A DNA stretch of 64,000 bases from Centroberyx gerrardi (Eukaryota > Chordata > Actinopteri > Beryciformes > Berycidae): NCBI RefSeq assembly GCF_048128805.1, contig NC_135999.1:20064449-20128448 (forward strand). The letters are read 5' to 3'. The position numbers were made by a program, and so were the translations under genes. How positions within the stretch are numbered: the stretch's first letter is position 1; each line of letters begins with the position of its first letter. Below the pieces are notes generated by a model. It saw nothing but the letters and a program-made list of their open reading frames with translations, was not told the DNA's origin and ran no database searches. Shown one piece after another: positions 25,951 to 44,900 of the stretch.

Positions 25951-26495
25951 ACGGCTCTGTCCCGGGACAAAAGGGAAGGATGCAAGAGAAGGAGTGATAA
26001 AGAGACATTCTTAAACTAATATAGGGATCCTCTAACGTTTCCCCTGTTTCAGTGATGGACCCAAGCCCAGAGAGTTTATGTTCTTTCTTGATTTACTCTT
26101 TCTTGAGTCTCACTGTAACACTTCCATGATGCAAAAGGAAAAGGACAGAAAAACGGCACATTGCTGTATTTCCAAAGGAACCTAGTGGCATTTCCACTCA
26201 TTCACCTTATTTATGATAAAACGGGGCCAATATTCCACAGTCACTGTTCTTCACCTTGGCAATCTGTCAAATTCTCTGACTCTTTCTATTTCTATTGGCA
26301 TTCCCTCTGACATGCAGGATGATTAGACTAATAATTGAATTTGTTTATTTTCTTTGTTTCTGTTTGTCATTCTAAAATGTGCATCTACTGCACAGACATG
26401 GTAAAAGGTGCTGTTTAATAGGAGCCTCGAAATATACTACTGTATTTGCTGACTTTGTCTATAGCTAAAGATGCTGCGTCTAGAATTTTCTCATT

Positions 26496-26501
26496 AATAA
26501 A
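26496..26501 (+). terminator. Polyadenylation signal AATAAA for sec23b
   Basis: Canonical hexamer 546 nt after the stop codon, the first strong candidate on this strand, giving a 3' UTR of roughly 0.57 kb. A variant ATTAAA in 'GTAATTAAACC' near 26900 could be used instead. Confidence 0.6.
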
Positions 26502-26519
26502 TTGCTGTGGAATGTATTG

Positions 26520-29273
26520 TGATTGCACATTCTAATGCTAGAAAACAAATGTTCACAGGGCTGTAGAGCGTAGCACCGATGGCTTTTTAATCACAATTTA
26601 TTTCACTGACGTACTTAGAGAAAATCCTACACGGCTTACCTTAAGTGTTTTCCAAGAAAATTCCCACTGAATAATTAAGATTAATGTTCTGATGAATGGA
26701 AGTCTATTACAGTACTACTGTGGATAACTGTTAATTGAGACTGACTCTGTTTTCAGTGACGAACATTGAAATTGTACAATGTGCCCTTTTTTATTTTGAA
26801 CAGACTTTATAGTGTGCTGTATAGTTTAGTCCACTGATACTCATCACATCTCATTCGCCATCTGGTATTTTGCACCCAATGACTGCCCAAGTCTCTTTGT
26901 AATTAAACCTTAATATACTAGACCACTGTATAAAAGAGAGTTATTTGACTCAGATCCTGACTGGATTCTTAATGCTATCCATATGAAAGCCTGTCAACAG
27001 AAACTGTATTAATTCTGTCTGTGTTGTCTCTTCTCACACCAGCATGAGCATCCCACCTTCACAAGCTACTTTTTGGCAGGTGCACATACAATTCATTTGA
27101 ATCCATCTTGACCTACAGTATATAGGAGTCTACAGTCCATTCTGTTGTAATATAACAAGTGTTTAGGGTCAAGCAGTGAGAGGGCTTGATCAGAGTGTGT
27201 TATGTAGTGAGAAAACAAAATCAAACTTCTGTCTCCCATTTGCTGCCGCGCTAAGGGGTAGAGCAAGGATTTAGGATCGAAAAAGGAGGGTTAGGATTAT
27301 TCCCATGGCAGTCACAGAGGGGACCAGAGAGGCTGGGTTCACACACCAGGCATCTGGATGGTTCTGCTGTAATACACTGTCTGCTGCAGGAGGAAGGGGC
27401 TCGCCATCTAGTTTGGCGGGACTGTAAGATTGTGTGTGTGTGTGGGCAGATGTGGATGTGCACAGCATGTTGCTACATTGGAAGGTGAGAGAACCACTGT
27501 ACAGATTGGAAACTAAACTATTCCTCAACAATTGTCTTTTTCTCATTCAGAGCTACTGTACATAAAGCCTGCATGCAATCCCAATCATAAAACCACTCAC
27601 ACACCATCTACTGTCACTGTAAGCTGATTTCAGAGCAGCCAGACAGTATGATTTCGAGGATCAGTGAACGGCAGATTATGAAGACTAATCCTTAGGGGCT
27701 ATCTGTTTAGAGACAAATTCTACTCTTAGCAGCTTTAAGCGGAAGTTGCCAGTGAAATACAAATGAAGTCTCTGTCTATCTATCAAGAGCTTAGGCCTTA
27801 CAATGCTGCACTCTGAAGCCACATATGCTCCAAAGGCATTCAAGGCCAAATAAAAAACTTCAGTGCCATGACATTTAATCTCTTTTGACATGGATATTCT
27901 TGCACAGTACTAAAAGCTCCTTTTTGATCCATTCATTTGTCAGCTATAATAACATAGGTACAGTATTACATGTGCTTTGAGGGTTGATATCCTGATATGA
28001 AATGATCTTAAAAAGGGAAAATAATCACCCGGCTATCTTCACATTAATCTTTTGTGTTTCCATGTGCTCGCCTATCTCACTCATGTGAAGGCTGCAGCTT
28101 TGCTGTGCGATGATTGACGCCCGGAGGAACAAAAGAATATTAAATTTCCTGTCAACTGCCATAAACTATTAATTTATTTTTTCCTACAGAGATCATTCAT
28201 GACGCTCATGTCCATGTGAATCCCAGGCTTAGGCAAAGCTGTAAGGAAATGTGTTGTCTTATTATCTTCTATCAAATCCTAACGGATCAGTTCTAGTCCA
28301 TCAGCTGGAGAAATCCATTCTGGCTGCAGGCCTAGACAACTTATATAAGAATTCTATATAGAATATGTCACACTATGGTTATATAACTATGATTGGCACA
28401 ATACTGTAGTCGAATGAAAGGCATACTGTAAATGTTATAGTCTTGTTACTCGGCAGGTTGGAGAATGGGGACTGAAACCAAAGTGATCATTGAATATGTA
28501 ATAAAACTTTCTTTTTCCATTTATTATTTTATATGTATGAATGAATGAATGATACTGTTTTGATCTCCAAATGACCATTTTCTTTTCACTTGTTGGAATA
28601 TTGCTGACATGCTGTCTTATAATGTCAACAGAATTCCAAGCTTTGGTTTTGTCTGTGAGCACCCACAGTCAAATATGGCTTCCAGATTCTCACAAATAGC
28701 CTGTTGAAGTTCATACAAAATTTATCATCATGTAGTTTGTGCTGTGTATGCAGCACAACTTCCTCTGTTGAAACATGATACGCCCAATTATTCTCCTATT
28801 ATATTATTCTGCTAGGCTCTGCTGGATTTTTGTTTGGCTGAATATGTGATTCCCCATATTAGAACATAGGATTTGAAATTCATTAAACTGAGACCAGGGT
28901 TTGGTGACTGTTGTTTATACTTAAGAAATGGCTTCTTGTTTTGACCACTAACTCCGGAGATGGCCTGTCACCAGCTGCATGGTTCATCAGCAGTGTTTAG
29001 CAGATTTTAGTCAAAGGTTCAGACTTGCATTATGTTGCTAATATTCAATCAGAGTCTCGTTGAGTATTGGATTCATTGGGTGATTTAAGGACATAGAGCT
29101 CTTGTTGAAGCTTTAAGGTCACACAAGTTCATAGAGGGGTATATCAGTAGAGACTGATGACTTACAGTATTTGAGTGGGTCTTCCTCTGGAATCTTTATT
29201 GCTCCTTACAAAAACTGTTCATATAACATGGGTCACACATGCATCAAATTACATTTTTGTAATTTGTAATTTA

Positions 29274-29316
<43 letters not shown>

Positions 29317-30900
29317 ATTTGCTTGCAACCTCTTAATCACCTTTGTACACACAAACCATGCCAAAGGTGGCAATTAACTGGAGTATCACCAACAGCTTAT
29401 TCAACAGTATTTGGGGCATTTTGGTGGAGAGCCTTGGCCTGGTTTGTTAGTTTTCAGTTTTCATGTTCAAACACGGCTAAGCCTCCGGGGCTGAAGATGA
29501 AGGCATGCTGCTGAGGTAACAGAGATGTTGTTGTTGTTGGACATATCTGGCCTCGTTTACTGCAAGGTTGTAAACACTGCTTTTGCAATGGCTGGAACAA
29601 TTTATGTTTTTAGCCCATTCTAATGCGAAAAACATCATACTCAAGGGAAAAGTCTTTGAATTCCAGCAGTTGTGTTGTCTCTATGCTCAGAGTAGAGAAC
29701 ATTCACTGCAGCCTCCCAGAGCCTAATGGCAGCCGTTTGCCACAGCTTCATTGTGAATCAATGGAGTAAAGTTGGAAATGGTGATAATGACAATACCTAG
29801 CATAGTACTGAGGAGATAACCATACTTTTTACAGTTCTCAGTGCACAGAAAACAATATGCACCAGACTGATCGTCCACTCCATGACCTCCTCCCTCCAAA
29901 CAAGGGTAAGAGGACTGTCCGGTTTCTCTGCAAACAGAATCTACTGCCAGAGATGAAGGCAAAGACTGATAGACTGAAAAACTCCACCATACCAATTGCC
30001 ATTAGGGTTTTTAGCAGTGAATAATTGTACTATTTGGTTTTATTGGTTTAACTGACTATTAACTGACCTGTTATTTTTGTTTTGGGGTTTAAAGCTGTAC
30101 ATTCTGCACTATTCAATCTTTATAACTCAAGATCAGAATAGTAAAAAAAGCTATTCACCTTTCTAAACTAAAAACAAAAAATGTATAGCCTCAGACACTC
30201 TCCCATTTGCTTGTGCAGTGTCTTGTCTCTCCTGTTTCAAGCTTTGGGTAACACTTATATTCATAAATCTAGACCAAACTTTCCAAGGACATCAGGACAA
30301 TGTTAACCCTTGCATGGAAGTATTATATTATCGTGTTAACCCGACAAGTATGACTACTAGTGGGATTCTGCTGGAACTCCGTCACTTAACACACAATTTC
30401 AAATGAAACAGGCCCTTTTACACAAACTAACCACAGTCTACATTGTACGACATGACTTTACAGTTAGCATAGATATTTTTACAAGTACAGCTTTGTTCTT
30501 GGGAATTGAATCCTTTTGAAACATTTCCTCACCATTTCTATAAATAAATAAGGAGAGGAAGGCAAGAAGAGTGAAGTAATTAAATGTAGGCCTACTGGGC
30601 AGAATCCACAATTAGTAGGGTAATTAATATAGTGGCTGGACACATTACCTATCTTTGAATTGATTATGAAGTTGTTTTGTTTGATTTTTCTGCAACTTTT
30701 ATTTTTCTTTACACAACCGGTGTTATAAAGCTCTAAAATCTGCAGTGAAGTCTGGCTGCAGACAGCCTTGACAAGCTCATATGTGATCATATTTAACTTG
30801 AGTGGTAAATATATTCTCAGCATGATAATCACCCTGTAGTTGGATAAGTTGATCTTTTTTTTTTGCTTTTGTTTTTTACACATTTTGTAAGAGATGGGTG
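26520..30900. other. Intergenic DNA between sec23b and gsg1l
   Basis: AT-rich sequence without a supportable exon on either strand; all open frames are short and lack recognisable motifs. It holds a (GT)n run at 29278-29312, several short CA/GT pieces and a CTCF-like core (minus orientation) near 27402. I see no tRNA or other structural RNA. Confidence 0.6.
29278..29312. repeat. (GT)n microsatellite
   Basis: About 17 uninterrupted GT units in intergenic DNA. Confidence 0.9.
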
Positions 30901-30920
30901 CAGAGGTGGGGTGGGGGAGT

Positions 30921-30939
30921 GGGGGGGGGGGGGGGGGGG
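30921..30939 (+). repeat. (G)19 homopolymer upstream of gsg1l
   Basis: Nineteen consecutive G residues, preceded by other G clusters (GGGG, GGGGG) within 20 bp. This can form a G-quadruplex on the gsg1l coding strand, about 0.4 kb upstream of the start codon. Confidence 0.9.
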
Positions 30940-30947
30940 ACATAACC

Positions 30948-30951
<4 letters not shown>

Positions 30952-30994
<43 letters not shown>

Positions 30995-31007
30995 GAGAGA
31001 GAGAGAG
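30952..31007 (+). repeat. (GA)n microsatellite upstream of gsg1l
   Basis: GA tract with a single GGGA interruption, 12 bp after the G homopolymer. Such purine mirror repeats can adopt triplex (H-DNA) forms. Confidence 0.9.
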
Positions 31008-31332
31008 CATCATAACAGCAAGCCAACACTTAATGCAAGCAAGCGTCAAATCCTGTGACAACGTGACAATCCTATAGGCTGGACGAGTGCGCTCGTGGGC
31101 CACCTCGTGTGAAAAAGTCTAATGAGGGGCCGCGAGACACGGTGGCACAAAGCTGAGCTCAGTCTGGGATATCTGCACACCAATGGAGACTTCTGGAGAA
31201 CTTGGGAGTGCCAAATGGGAATTTTACCCGACTTGGTGTACTTGAAAACCACCCTTGGGTTGTGTTCATATTCCAGTTTGCACCCATGAACTTTTTGGTC
31301 ATATATGCGCTCGTGTATCCTTTTCATGGACA

Positions 31333-37571
<6,239 letters not shown>

Positions 37572-38373
37572 ACGGGACAGAGCGGAGGATGGTGGTGTTT
37601 CTCTTCGTGTGGGAACTTGATGGATGTGTTCAGCTTGGGATGAATGCCTCAAGGGATTTCAGGCCACATCAGCAGCTCCATCTGATTTCCATTTCTACAC
37701 TGCCTTAATGGAAGAAGGAAATCCACTCCCTGTGGGTGTGTTTGTGGCATTGGTAGTCATGGAGCTTCAAGTCCCATAGGGTTTTAGCTGGTCAGCCCAA
37801 CCAACTGAGAGCTGGAACAGTGGACTTGATCTAATTTGAGGAATGGTTGCAAAGAATTAAGGCATTCTCTCCATTTGTATAACTTACAGCAATGTAAAGA
37901 TTTAAAAGAAAATGTTGTAAGTGTACCCCTATAAATATAGAGTGAGGGACTTTTGCATGCTAATAGCCTTATTAAACAGGAAATTTCGGTATTTAATGCA
38001 ATGCAAATTATGTCTATTTACAAAGACAGGGTGACAATTATAACTGGTATTCATGAATTGCAAAATAAAGTCACAAGTACTTGCTGTGAATTCTGTGCCT
38101 ACATGTATCATACTTATATTGATGAATTCAATGTTGTAAATAAGTTGTGGAGTGTAAGTGTGCAGTATTTTTGTACATCGAATGGCTGTTACGCATCTAA
38201 CTGTTACTTTTGTTGTCTCACAATTTGCATTTGCAACTTCACACACTTCATATAACACAGAGCTTAAACTTCATATGAACACAAGCAATAGGTGGATATG
38301 GATGGTCTACAGTCAGTATCACGTTTCTACTATGTGCAGAGTTTAAATTTTTCTTTTGTAATTTTCATTTGAC

Positions 38374-38379
38374 AATAAA
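38374..38379 (+). terminator. Polyadenylation signal AATAAA for gsg1l
   Basis: Canonical hexamer about 0.8 kb after the gsg1l stop codon; the sequence between reads as ordinary AT-rich 3' UTR. Transcription converges with the minus-strand tmc5 beyond this point. Confidence 0.7.
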
Positions 38380-38399
38380 TATTCGGTCCCGTCCAAGCG

Positions 38400-39140
38400 T
38401 CTCTGTTGACACTGTTTCAGATAAATCTACTGAATACTAAAATTACTGAATAACTACTAAATAGGAGAAAACTATGAGCAGAAAATATCTAATAAACACT
38501 ACTGTATGCCTACTCTGTGGCATTGGATACATAATCCCTACAGAGGGCAGTGTTGTATCTTGACAGATAGACCATGATTGCAAAACATTAGATCGCGTTG
38601 CATTAATGATGGTTATTGGTTATTTACTGTTATATACTGGTGACAGTAACCAATGCATAGATTCTTGCCTTTTATTTGGTTTATGTCCAGTGTGGCATTC
38701 ATCTACATTTCATAAAGATGATATACAATATTAACAAGCTACATATTGGCTACAATTTCAAGTACAAATGTGTTTCTGATACACAGATTACATTAGATAT
38801 AGCACAACATCAGGTCTTGTGCTAATTTGTTTATTTGTAATAGTAGTTATTTATTTAATGTACAAAGGCATATACACTGTCTTAGAAATATACAGTTAAT
38901 GTACAGTTGTAAACAAAGAGCATGAAGAGGTGGGCCTGCACTCTCTTGATGCCCAGCTAGACATCTAAATACTTTGTTCTTTTCCATGTACAGGAGGATT
39001 GAATGAATTGCAAATTCTGGACTGATCACCCCAGTTCTGAACCTTTCACTAATGCAAAATCAGTTATGGACTACAACACAAATCAAGATGTGAGACGACT
39101 CATCAAGGTCATCTGGGAGCAAACCATTATTTTCCAATTT
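38400..39140. other. Gap between the convergent 3' ends of gsg1l and tmc5
   Basis: AT-rich sequence of about 0.7 kb. It may include extra tmc5 3' UTR, since TTTATT (AATAAA on the minus strand) occurs more than once between about 38828 and 38856. A CTCF-like match with two mismatches lies at 38537-38550. No exon seen. Confidence 0.6.
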
Positions 39141-39145
39141 CCAAT

Positions 39146-39151
39146 TTTATT
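39146..39151 (-). terminator. Possible polyadenylation signal for tmc5
   Basis: AATAAA on the minus strand, 38 nt beyond the tmc5 stop codon. If used, the 3' UTR would be unusually short (about 60 nt). Further hexamers occur near 38830-38855, so this choice is tentative. Confidence 0.4.
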
Positions 39152-39188
39152 CCTTTCCCCACGCTGTGATAAAGTTACTCCCCTTAGT

Positions 39189-40345
39189 TCAGTAGCCGTC
39201 GTCATACTCATTCTGGGCCTGCTGTCGGGCCAGCATGGCCTGTATGAGCGCACTGGACCCCGGGGGAGCTGAGTTCTGCGGAGGAGCGGCCACTCTGTGA
39301 ATGCTGTCCTCTTCTTCTGCTCTCTGCCTGGCTTGCATGACCTGCATCATAACACTTGACGTTGAAGATGCCAGGTCGTGTGTATTATCTGCTGGCCTGT
39401 AGTAATCTTCCTCTGCTCTTTGTCTGGCTTGCATCACCTGCACCATAGTGCTGGAGCTGCTTAGGGGGTTTTCTGAAAAACCTGCTGTCCTGTAGTGCTC
39501 ATCCCTCTCTTGATCCTCGGCCCTCTGTCTGGCTTGCATGGCCTGTGTGAGGGCATTGGAGGACGACAGGTGTTCTGAGGGCAAGGGCATCCTGTCAAAA
39601 TCTTCACCCTGTTCGTCAGCCCTCTGACGGGCTAACATGGCCTGCACCAGAGCGCTAGAGGTGTTGGAGGGGGAGGTGTCAACGGGAACGGGCACCCCGC
39701 GAGAGATCCCCCTCTCCTGCTCCTCCAGCCGCTGGCGAGCCAGCAAAGCCTGAACCATGACGTTGGAGTTGGACTGAGCACCGGAGGAGGAGCGGTCGTC
39801 TGAGCGTCGTTTGGTCTGCTGTAGGAACACAGAGATGAGGTTGAAAATGAACTAACTAATCTCAGGAACAAAGGCACTTAGGGTGAATGTACTTTGACCA
39901 CAAACCACAAACCTTTTTGTGATTCTTCTGTTTGGGCTTTTTATTAGGCTTGGATTTCTGGAGGTTCTGGAGCTTGTCCAGCAAGAAGGACTTGTCTTTC
40001 CCCTCCTAGTGAGAGGATCGAAGAGAAAATAAGGCCAAATAAGCAAATTCAGTTGTAACATGGCTGAAAAAGGAATGAATAGGTATAGACAGGTATACTT
40101 ATTCACAAAGTCACATAAGGAGGGTATTGCCCACTCACATTAACAATCTGCTGTCTTAGTAGAACAATAAGCAGCTTGCGCCCCTGAGTGACTTGCCAGA
40201 AGATGTATATGATGACCCTGTGTGAGTGAGCAGAAAAAAAGACAGTCCACATAAGACCAGGTAAAGGCAGACAGACATTGATATTGATACTATAGCTACA
40301 GATGCAGATACAGACATACAGACAGACAGACTGAAAGTCACACAC

Positions 40346-40393
<48 letters not shown>

Positions 40394-41896
40394 CACTTGC
40401 ACGCACACAAGCACATACTATATAAACAGTGTTACAGTCTCTGTCAGTCTCTGTCTCTATAAAGTCAGAAAATGTCAACAAATTTACCACAACATTATGA
40501 CTGCTTGATAGTTACCTTGGTTACCATCCTTGACTAATTTGCTGATATACAGATGGCTTTACGTCTGAACAAGCTACATGTTTTAAATCGCTGATCTCAA
40601 AGGTTTACAGCGTTGGACATGACAGGTTTATCACAATATTACATCTCCAATACACGCAGTTATCCATTGTGTTGACATCATTGCCAGTTAATTGGTTTCA
40701 TTTCATCACAGAGCCTCCTTCAAGCCAAGTAAGATTACAATAAAGAAAACAACTATAAAAAGATTAAAATTGTTCCAAGTAAAAACAATGGGTAGGTGTT
40801 CCCACTACATCACATATACACATATAAACACACAACTTTGGGATTGCTCTCAGAGCTTTCTTTTTAATGCAATCACAACAAAGAGCGCTTATCATTGGAA
40901 TGAAAAGGTGCACCACTACTATTTAGAGCAATACATTATAGAGTGTTACCATTCATATATAATGTTAGACATGAAGGTAGCTTAATTCAAGAAACAGCTT
41001 TTGCTTGACTAGGAGCTTCTGGTTCATTCAGACCAAACTGATCCTAAATTGACATTCCAACTCCAACATGTTTGTCAAATGTATGACCAGGCATAAATTC
41101 TTCCTAGTCAGGAACACACACACCCATGCACACACACATATGAACACACACACACATACTGATATACTCATACTTACGTTTTAATCAGTTAGCTGTTGAA
41201 TTTATCAATTAGTTGATGCTCTTATCTAGTGTGACTTACAATTAAATTAAGTTGATTTGATGCAATACACTACATGCAGTACACACACACACATGCACAC
41301 ACACTAAGACAACTATGTATACTTACAGGATAATGAGTGTGATAAGGAAGTAGAAGATTTCGCTCCTGATGACCTTCTGGTAGATCCAGATGACCCATTC
41401 AGAGCCGGGGATGTCCTCCAGATGGTCGATCCACACAGCAACAACACTGAAGGTATTGTTGAGGCCCCGGAAAGGACCGCACTGCTCCGAGGGAGTCAGG
41501 CTGCAGCGCAGGACAGGGGGAAACAAAACAGGTTTGAAATAGTTTTGAAAACAGTGAAATAAAATTCTAGTCTAGTAGTGTCAAGGTCTGTTCATGCATC
41601 TTGCTGACAAGGGAGGTGTGGTATTGTTGGGGTGTAGTTGTGTTTTTTTCCCCTAAATTAGTTATGTTGTAAAATGATATTTTTTAATACAAGCTGTTGA
41701 CATGACGTAAAAGTTGTATTGTGATTCGGTCACAATAGGCCACGTCCTGCTCCCGTACCTCCAGGCGGTGTATGCAACCATGGAGAGTGCGCCCACAAAG
41801 AAAGGGAAGAAGAGGAGGGCGATGAAGATGGTTTGCATCTGAGCTGCCCTGCCTGACCGCCGCGGAGGCTGGCAGTTCTGGGTCAGGCTCACCTGG

Positions 41897-41931
<35 letters not shown>

Positions 41932-44900
41932 AACAAACAAACACAAACAAACACATGCAAATACACATCATACACACCATAAACAAGCCATTAATCATCA
42001 AAAGTAAACAACTGTGAGTGTGTGTGTGTGTGTGTGTGTGTGAACAGTGTCACTTTGCATGTTAGAAAAGACAAAAACCTAATCATTGACCATTCCATCA
42101 TTGTAGATATTAAACCAGGATTATAGAATGTTTTGGATTCCCTGTCTAAGGCAATCCGTCATCATCCATCATTCTTCATTAATTATTCTTGCAGCACCTT
42201 ATGTAATGCTGTTAGAGTATAAAAAGCCCTCAGCTCATTTCAACTTAAACATCGTATCTGTTTCACCCTGTAGTGGAAAACATGAACATCTTCTTAGAGC
42301 TTTGAATAGCACAGCCTTGAAGATCGTTCAACATGTTCATAAAACATTCAGCAGCCCTTCACACCGGAGCCAACCTGGGTCAAATTACTATTTGTATTGA
42401 ATTCAGTTTCCTTTCTGGGATTGATTGATCTTCACTGGTACAATGCAACCGACAGGGTTGCCCCAAAAATCCAAAACCCAGCCCATCTTTCCTTTAACAC
42501 AAAATGACGCAAACCGTCAATGTAATGAAAGGATTTTAATTAATTATTGACCCAGGTGTGCAAACAGAGTAACATGAGCTTTGAAGACTAAGGAGAGGCC
42601 TGGGCAGCTATGGCATTGTATCTGACTATGGCAGTGTGTCACCATGCCAGTTCAGCTTACAGTCACCTGGGGCCCCTACTCTAGTGAACCTCAATTTACC
42701 TTCTTCAGGTAAAACAAGACGAAAAATTTGATGATCTGGATGAGAGGCAGCAGAGGAGAGAAGTAGATTCCGATCCTAAGGGGAGAAAATAATAGGTACA
42801 ATAAATGTTAACTGGAAATTAGCACTGAGGCTGTTTTCCCTGACAAGGAGAACAAAACGAGTCCTGGTTACAAATCCACTGTATGAGCCAGTGTCAGATA
42901 CTGTTACTAATTATTTGAATTGGGAGTATTTAACGTATTGTTCTTCTTACCAGGCCAGAGTCTGTGCGTAGATGAGCTCGAGGACATTCCTGGCGACGTC
43001 AAACTCTGGAACCCCTAGACTTTGAATTAATCTGGTCCCAATCACACTGGAACAGAGTCAAAGTCCAAGTCAAAAATCTGATTTACATTTGAGGCTTACA
43101 TTTGATGAAAATAATGCACATTTCAAAAAAACTGAAATCTTCTAACTCACTTGCTGAGAAACTCTCCAAAGAAGGATCCCAACATGAGAAAGAGGAAGTC
43201 AACAATGACCAGGCGGTACAAAGCCTGTCCTACCATGGGCTCCCAACACTATAGTGGACACATGAAAGTGGGTGAATGAATAGGCTATACCTCATGTATG
43301 AATGTCTACTGATGAAACCAATATTGGTGTATTTGAAAAGGGCAACACAATTCCTGTGAAACGCACCGAAAACTTATTAGCCACCTCGTTCATCCAGTAG
43401 TAACACAGGATACCCAGAATGGACACCTTAAGGATGACATTTCTATAAGTGGGAGGAGAGAAAATGCTTTATTAACATCTCTGTCTATGCCTTAAGCACT
43501 GTTGCATAGCATTTAGGGTCTATAGCAGGCATATTGATGTTATTAGAGATTCTATTTCTTGATTCTTTTTTTATGTATGTACTTTCTTTGAGTGGAGGAG
43601 TGGATATACATGTCTAGGCCTATATGTATACAAGGTGTGGCATTCATGATGATATCCAGCTGCCTGACCTGACAACAAGAGCGTAGATCTGTCTGCGCTG
43701 GTTGGAGTAGTGCTCAAACTTGTTGAAGAGGGAGTAGAAGAGTGGGATGACCAGGTTGATCAGAGACACCACAAAGGGAACCAGGAGAGTCTCTGCCTCT
43801 TGAAGCAGAGACCAGCTGGCAGTATCTGTCGTCCGCTGTAAAGATAACAGATGGAGGTCAGACCGAGATAACGCTGCAAAAATAACGCGATGTGCAATGA
43901 GACAAATTAAACCCTGCATTGTCTGTAAATGACCTGACGCATTACAGTCAGTAAGTCATAAACTCAAGTATTTCACGGATCTATGACGCGTCTTGATATG
44001 GACTTTACTGTAATGTATGACTCAACACTTTGCCATGCCATTAAGTAATATCTCTATCTCTATACTCTGAAAACTCTCCATACCTACACATACAAAGAAT
44101 GCTGCTACTGTGCGCAAGCAAGGCAAGGGTAATTTTCCTTTTCAGTAATGATTTTGAGGGAAAAATCAGGGCCATTCTAGACACAGAGGAACTCTTGTAA
44201 TCCTTTAAATCTCTTCTCATCTTCACACAGAAGTCCTTATGGAGGTCCTTATTTAGAGAGATCTACCAGACCCTTGGGTAAAAAGGGTATTACTATTTCA
44301 TTTCCCTATGTCTGCTTCTCTGTGTATCCATGAACAAAACAATTATGCCTATTTTTGATACTGTGCCTATTTATTTTATGTTGACTTTAATCCGTGTACC
44401 TGCTGTTCATATTGGCAGAGATAGTAGATGGTCGCTCCGCAGCCGACAGCCAGGCCGGTGGAGAGGAGCCAGGAGCCCAGGTGAACCCCGAACTGCTTCA
44501 GCTTCTCAGAGAGAGTAAGCAGTTCCCCCTGGTCCTTTTCTGACAGAGACTCCTGGAAACACAGCCAGAAGACAGAGATGGGGTTGAGAAAAGAAAAATA
44601 AGCCTTGAAATGAGAGGTGTGTCCATGCATGTAAGACTCTCTGGTGAATGTTTTGCTAAAAGCTTTTTGTGATGATATTATATGCAGCCACAGATGATTT
44701 TGAAAGCAAAACTCCAAACCAGAACTCTCATGAATGTTTAGGGGTGATGATATTATTAGACTGTAACGACTTGATTAATGATTAATTGATGACTAATGAT
44801 CATATAATAAAACACCTCGCAGCAGAGCTACTTCCTCTATCAAGATCTCAAGTCAGTCTCTCTCTCTCTCTCTCTATAGCTTGCTGTCTTGATTTCACAA

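Noticed and set aside
30479-30949. Minus-strand 156-codon frame near the G homopolymer
   Set aside because: It starts with a poly-Pro run from the G tract and continues in AT-rich sequence without a domain, splice support or homology I recognise.
26520-31300. A gene between sec23b and gsg1l
   Set aside because: I checked the frames on both strands; none exceeds about 100 codons with recognisable motifs or plausible exon borders.
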